Below are positions 5,654 through 7,896 of a stretch of 7,896 bases of DNA, piece by piece. Numbering within the stretch: the stretch's first letter is position 1; every line of letters begins with the position of its first letter. The translations under genes and the position numbers were made by a program. The notes under the pieces are model-generated. The model saw nothing but the letters and a program-made list of their open reading frames with translations, did no database searches and was not told where the DNA came from. Source of the stretch: JAVBUP01 sp031555175. Its GTDB lineage: Bacteria > Bacillota_I > Bacilli_A > Erysipelotrichales > Coprobacillaceae. Location: assembly GCA_031555175.1 (NCBI GenBank), contig JAVBUP010000001.1, positions 1-7,896 of the forward strand. The letters run 5' to 3'.

Positions 5654-5675
5654 CCTCATATAATGAGGTTTTTTT
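5654..5675 (+). terminator. Intrinsic terminator upstream of the TIR gene
   Basis: CCTCAT (5654-5659), loop ATA, ATGAGG (5663-5668), then seven T. It ends the candidate small RNA and any trk read-through. Between it and 5826 the sequence is AT-rich with no gene or clear structure. Confidence 0.8.
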
Positions 5676-5826
5676 ATTTTCCATTTTTTCATAAATACTT
5701 AATTATATCGATAGTATTATAAAGCAATTATAATTAAAACAAAGTATATAACTTCTATATTTAGTTATAGTTGCCATATCTTTTGGTTGTTAAAATATTA
5801 AATCATGATAATATATAGTTATATAG

Positions 5827-5832
5827 TATAAT
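5827..5832 (+). promoter_or_regulatory. -10 box of the TIR gene
   Basis: TATAAT is a perfect -10 element, but no good -35 is present at 16-18 nt. Transcription would begin near 5838-5840, inside or just before the ribosome binding site, so the leader would be about 10 nt. An ATG at 5831 overlaps this box and therefore would not be in the mRNA. Confidence 0.5.
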
Positions 5833-5835
5833 GTT

Positions 5836-5845
5836 AAGGGGGGAT
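5836..5845 (+). promoter_or_regulatory. Ribosome binding site that decides the TIR gene start
   Basis: TAAGGGGGGA lies three to twelve nt before ATG 5849. The in-frame ATG at 5831 is upstream of it and has no such site, so the protein should start MVIFKCKMCGG. Confidence 0.8.
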
Positions 5846-5848
5846 ATT

Positions 5849-7744
5849 ATGGTAATATTTAAGTGTAAAATGTGTGGGGGCGAGTTAAATATTCATGATG
5901 AACACAGTGTTGCGACATGTGCACATTGTGGGACCAAACAGACATTACCCAGACTAAACAATGAAAAGATATCTAATATGTATGATAGGGCAAATCACTT
6001 TCGAAGAAATAACGAATTTGATAAAGCAATGGCAACTTATGAAAATATTTTACTTGAAGATCCAACAGATAGTGAAGCGTATTGGTCTATTCTATTATGT
6101 AAATATGGCGTTGAATATGTAGAAGATGTTAATAATGTGAGAGTTCCTACATGTAATCGTACACAACTTACATCGATATTCTTGGATGAAGACTATAAAC
6201 TTGCTTTAGAGTATGCAGATATTGCGAAACAAGAGCTTTATGAAAAGGAAGCTAAGTTAATAGATAGAATTCAAAAAGAAATAATCGCTATATCGAGTAA
6301 TGAAAAACCATTTGATGTATTTCTATGCTATAAAGAAACAGATGAAAAAGGAAGAAGAACGCAAGATAGTGTATATGCTAATCAAATATATCATCAACTA
6401 CTTGAAGAAGGATATAAGGTTTTTTATTCAAGAATAACACTTGAGGATATAGTTGGTGAATCTTATGAGCCATACATTTTTGCAGCGCTTAATTCAGCGA
6501 AAGCTATGGTTGTAATCGGAACAAAAAAAGAGTATCTAGAATCTACTTGGGTGCGTAATGAGTGGTCTAGATATCTTAAATTAATCAAAAATGGTGATAA
6601 AAAAACATTGATACCTGTATATAAAGATATGGATCCTTATGATTTACCTGAGGAGTTTGCACATCTTCAAGCTGTTGATGCTTCTAATCTTGGATTTATG
6701 ATGGATTTACTAAGAGGAATCAAAAAAGTTATATCAATGAATACACAAGCGTTTGAAGTGGCTGGTGATGATAAATATGCTACTGTATCAAGTTTGCTGA
6801 GCCGTATCGATATGTTCTTGGAAGATAGAAATTTTAGTGATGCAAGAAGTTATTGTAATAGAGTCTTAGATATAGAACCCAGGAATGCAGAAGCTTTTTT
6901 GAAGAAATACTTAGCTGAGTATAAAATTTCAAGTCTCAAAGAGTTAAGCCAAACAAATGACTCATCGATTTTTTGCGGTAGTGATTTTAAGCGAGCTGTA
7001 GAATTTGCTGACGAAGATCTGAAGAAATCATTAGAAAAGATAAAAGAAGATACAGTTTTAAGAATTGCTTATGAACAAAATAAAAAAATATATACAAAAG
7101 CAGAGCAACTTGCTACTATGGCAAAAAAAGAGAATAGTATAAGTGATATGTATTCTAGTTATTTATTATTTAATAGTATAGCTAACTTTGAAGATAGCAG
7201 TGAATTGTCTAAAGAGATTGAATTGGAATATATTGCCCCTTTTTATAGTTTAGTTACACAAGCGAAACCATTGAAAAAGGCATCGGACATACAAAAAGAT
7301 ATTGTTTCATTGGGAAAAATCCATGGGTACAAGGATACTAATGAATTGATAATTAGTTTAAAACAGCAATATTTGTTGTCTCTTCATGGCATTTTTAGTG
7401 GATATTCCTATGGAGTACCATTAACTACGCTTAATAGATTAAGAACTATTGTCAAAACTGACTATGAAAGTATGGAGCAATTTGAAGAAAACTTTGATAT
7501 CATTCTTGAAGAAATGGTTGAAAGATTAGAAGGAGAGACTTCAAAAAGTATTTCGGTACTAAGGTGGATTATTGATTTTAAAGAACTTTTAGCACCAGAG
7601 CAGAAGGATTCTGTATATATGCAAGATTTGACTGAAAAATTAAATGAGCGGGCAATGAGAGCTGAAGGAGCGATGACACTAACAGTGATTATAGGTGGTA
7701 TTTTCTTGTTCTTATTGATTCTTGCGGTTATAAATTATGGTTAA
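5849..7744 (+). CDS. Zinc ribbon - TPR - TIR domain protein with C-terminal membrane anchor
   Basis: A 631-residue protein of a widespread but uncharacterised Bacillota family. In order: a zinc ribbon with C6-x2-C9 and C24-x2-C27; a TPR-like segment (about 42-90, FRRNNEFDKAMATYENIL); a TIR domain (about 153-292) beginning FDVFLCYKETD; a second TPR-like segment (about 312-360) resembling the first; two helical repeats of the type FxDSSEL / YKDTNEL (about 430-460 and 478-508); and one membrane helix at about 609-628 with almost nothing after it. W234-x3-E238 fits the helix that bears the catalytic glutamate of TIR NADases, so NAD+ cleavage is possible but unproven. The body should be cytosolic, held to the membrane by its tail. 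Start 5849 is chosen over 5831 because of the ribosome binding site between them. It is monocistronic here. No ThsA-like or other known TIR effector partner is in view; signalling, scaffolding and defence all remain open. Confidence 0.85.
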   Translation: MVIFKCKMCGGELNIHDEHSVATCAHCGTKQTLPRLNNEKISNMYDRANHFRRNNEFDKAMATYENILLEDPTDSEAYWSILLCKYGVEYVEDVNNVRVPTCNRTQLTSIFLDEDYKLALEYADIAKQELYEKEAKLIDRIQKEIIAISSNEKPFDVFLCYKETDEKGRRTQDSVYANQIYHQLLEEGYKVFYSRITLEDIVGESYEPYIFAALNSAKAMVVIGTKKEYLESTWVRNEWSRYLKLIKNGDKKTLIPVYKDMDPYDLPEEFAHLQAVDASNLGFMMDLLRGIKKVISMNTQAFEVAGDDKYATVSSLLSRIDMFLEDRNFSDARSYCNRVLDIEPRNAEAFLKKYLAEYKISSLKELSQTNDSSIFCGSDFKRAVEFADEDLKKSLEKIKEDTVLRIAYEQNKKIYTKAEQLATMAKKENSISDMYSSYLLFNSIANFEDSSELSKEIELEYIAPFYSLVTQAKPLKKASDIQKDIVSLGKIHGYKDTNELIISLKQQYLLSLHGIFSGYSYGVPLTTLNRLRTIVKTDYESMEQFEENFDIILEEMVERLEGETSKSISVLRWIIDFKELLAPEQKDSVYMQDLTEKLNERAMRAEGAMTLTVIIGGIFLFLLILAVINYG

Positions 7745-7756
7745 AATAAAAAGTTC

Positions 7757-7772
7757 TGGTTCTTAGACAACC
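7757..7772 (+). repeat. Copy 2 of the 16-nt hairpin motif
   Basis: TGGTTCTTAGACAACC forms GGTT/AACC with loop CTTAGAC. It begins 13 nt after the TIR stop and is followed after three nt by a terminator stem. See copy 1 at 5573-5588. Confidence 0.5.
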
Positions 7773-7775
7773 GTA

Positions 7776-7806
7776 GGGGTGAACGATAAACGTTTATCCC
7801 TTTTTT
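7776..7806 (+). terminator. Intrinsic terminator of the TIR gene
   Basis: GGGGTGAACG (7776-7785), loop ATAAA, CGTTTATCCC (7791-7800) give ten pairs, two of them G-U, followed by six T. This is a strong Rho-independent terminator. Confidence 0.9.
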
Positions 7807-7824
7807 GTATATTAATTTGTCAAT

Positions 7825-7895
7825 AGGAACAGTTTAGTAAGAGAATTCGTTTACGATAGTGAACGAATGATCGATAACCATAAGCTGTTCTTTTT
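7825..7895 (+). terminator. Large two-part hairpin ending in a T-run at the window edge
   Basis: AGGAACAGTTTA (7825-7836) pairs with TAAGCTGTTCTT (7881-7892), two G-U pairs included. Inside, ATTCGTTTAC (7845-7854) and GTGAACGAAT (7859-7868) form ten pairs around a GATA loop. Four to five T follow. It is a second structure just after a strong terminator, so it may be a separate small RNA, or the terminator of something else. The window stops here. Confidence 0.45.
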
Positions 7896-7896
7896 A

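Larger units (their letters stand above)
5553..5675 (+). ncRNA. Candidate structured small RNA between trkH and the TIR gene
   Basis: A closing stem AGCAGAAA (5561-5568) with TTTCTGCT (5637-5644) encloses two hairpins. The first has stem GGTT/AGCC (5574-5577, 5585-5588) with loop CTTAAGC, extendable outward by one A-U and two G-U pairs. The second is long: GACATAA (5594-5600) with TTATGTC (5625-5631), then TTA/TAA, then GTGGT (5604-5608) with ACTAC (5614-5618) around loop AAATA. Together they draw a three-way junction, followed after nine nt by an intrinsic terminator. It matches no RNA family I can name. It might instead be the processed 3' end of the trk mRNA, or a leader element of the TIR gene that ends in an attenuator. 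The start position is inferred. Confidence 0.4.

Noticed and set aside
5831..5848. Earlier in-frame ATG for the TIR gene, adding MLRGDI
   Set aside because: This ATG overlaps the TATAAT -10 box and precedes the ribosome binding site, so it should not be transcribed; ATG 5849 fits better and matches the family's usual start.

Overview
The window looks like a chromosomal segment of a low-GC Bacillota (Firmicutes) bacterium. It is AT-rich, with strong AGGAGG-like ribosome binding sites, TATAAT promoters, hairpin-plus-T-run terminators and tRNA genes that encode their own CCA ends. Trp is read from TGG, so nothing suggests a Mollicutes code. The zinc-ribbon/TIR protein and the PfoR-type EIIC protein are typical of gut Bacilli, Erysipelotrichia and Clostridia. 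The genus cannot be fixed from the sequence alone; a Turicibacter- or Erysipelotrichia-like host is only a guess. All supported genes are on the + strand.

Layout. 1-140: right end of an IS30-family insertion sequence (transposase C-terminus plus terminal repeat). 215-1219: a polytopic EIIC-like protein of the PfoR family, with its own promoter and a terminator whose stem contains the stop codon. 1299-1715: a small unrecognised lipoprotein with a near-consensus promoter and a terminator. 1845-2346: a six-gene tRNA operon (Asn, Glu, Val, Thr, Lys, Leu) with a promoter upstream and a terminator after it. 2347-2669: non-coding; after the tRNA terminator it holds a tandem 15-bp repeat and small palindromes just upstream of trkA. 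2670-4034 and 4036-5475: trkA-trkH, a two-gene K+ uptake operon with a 1-nt gap. 5476-5848: non-coding but structured, including a candidate small RNA (about 5553-5675) with its own terminator. 5849-7744: a 631-residue zinc ribbon - TPR - TIR - helical repeat - C-terminal membrane anchor protein. 7745-7896: a terminator followed by a second, large hairpin structure reaching the window end.

How the parts work together. TrkA (cytosolic nucleotide-binding gate) and TrkH (membrane pore) form one transport system and are translationally linked. The other protein genes appear to be independent single-gene units. The most unusual part is the TIR gene and its flanks: an anchored TIR protein that keeps the NADase-type glutamate position, bracketed by non-coding structured elements that share a 16-nt hairpin motif. 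No classical defence partner such as ThsA is in the window, so an immune role is only a hypothesis. I did not find CRISPR arrays, rRNA or phage genes.
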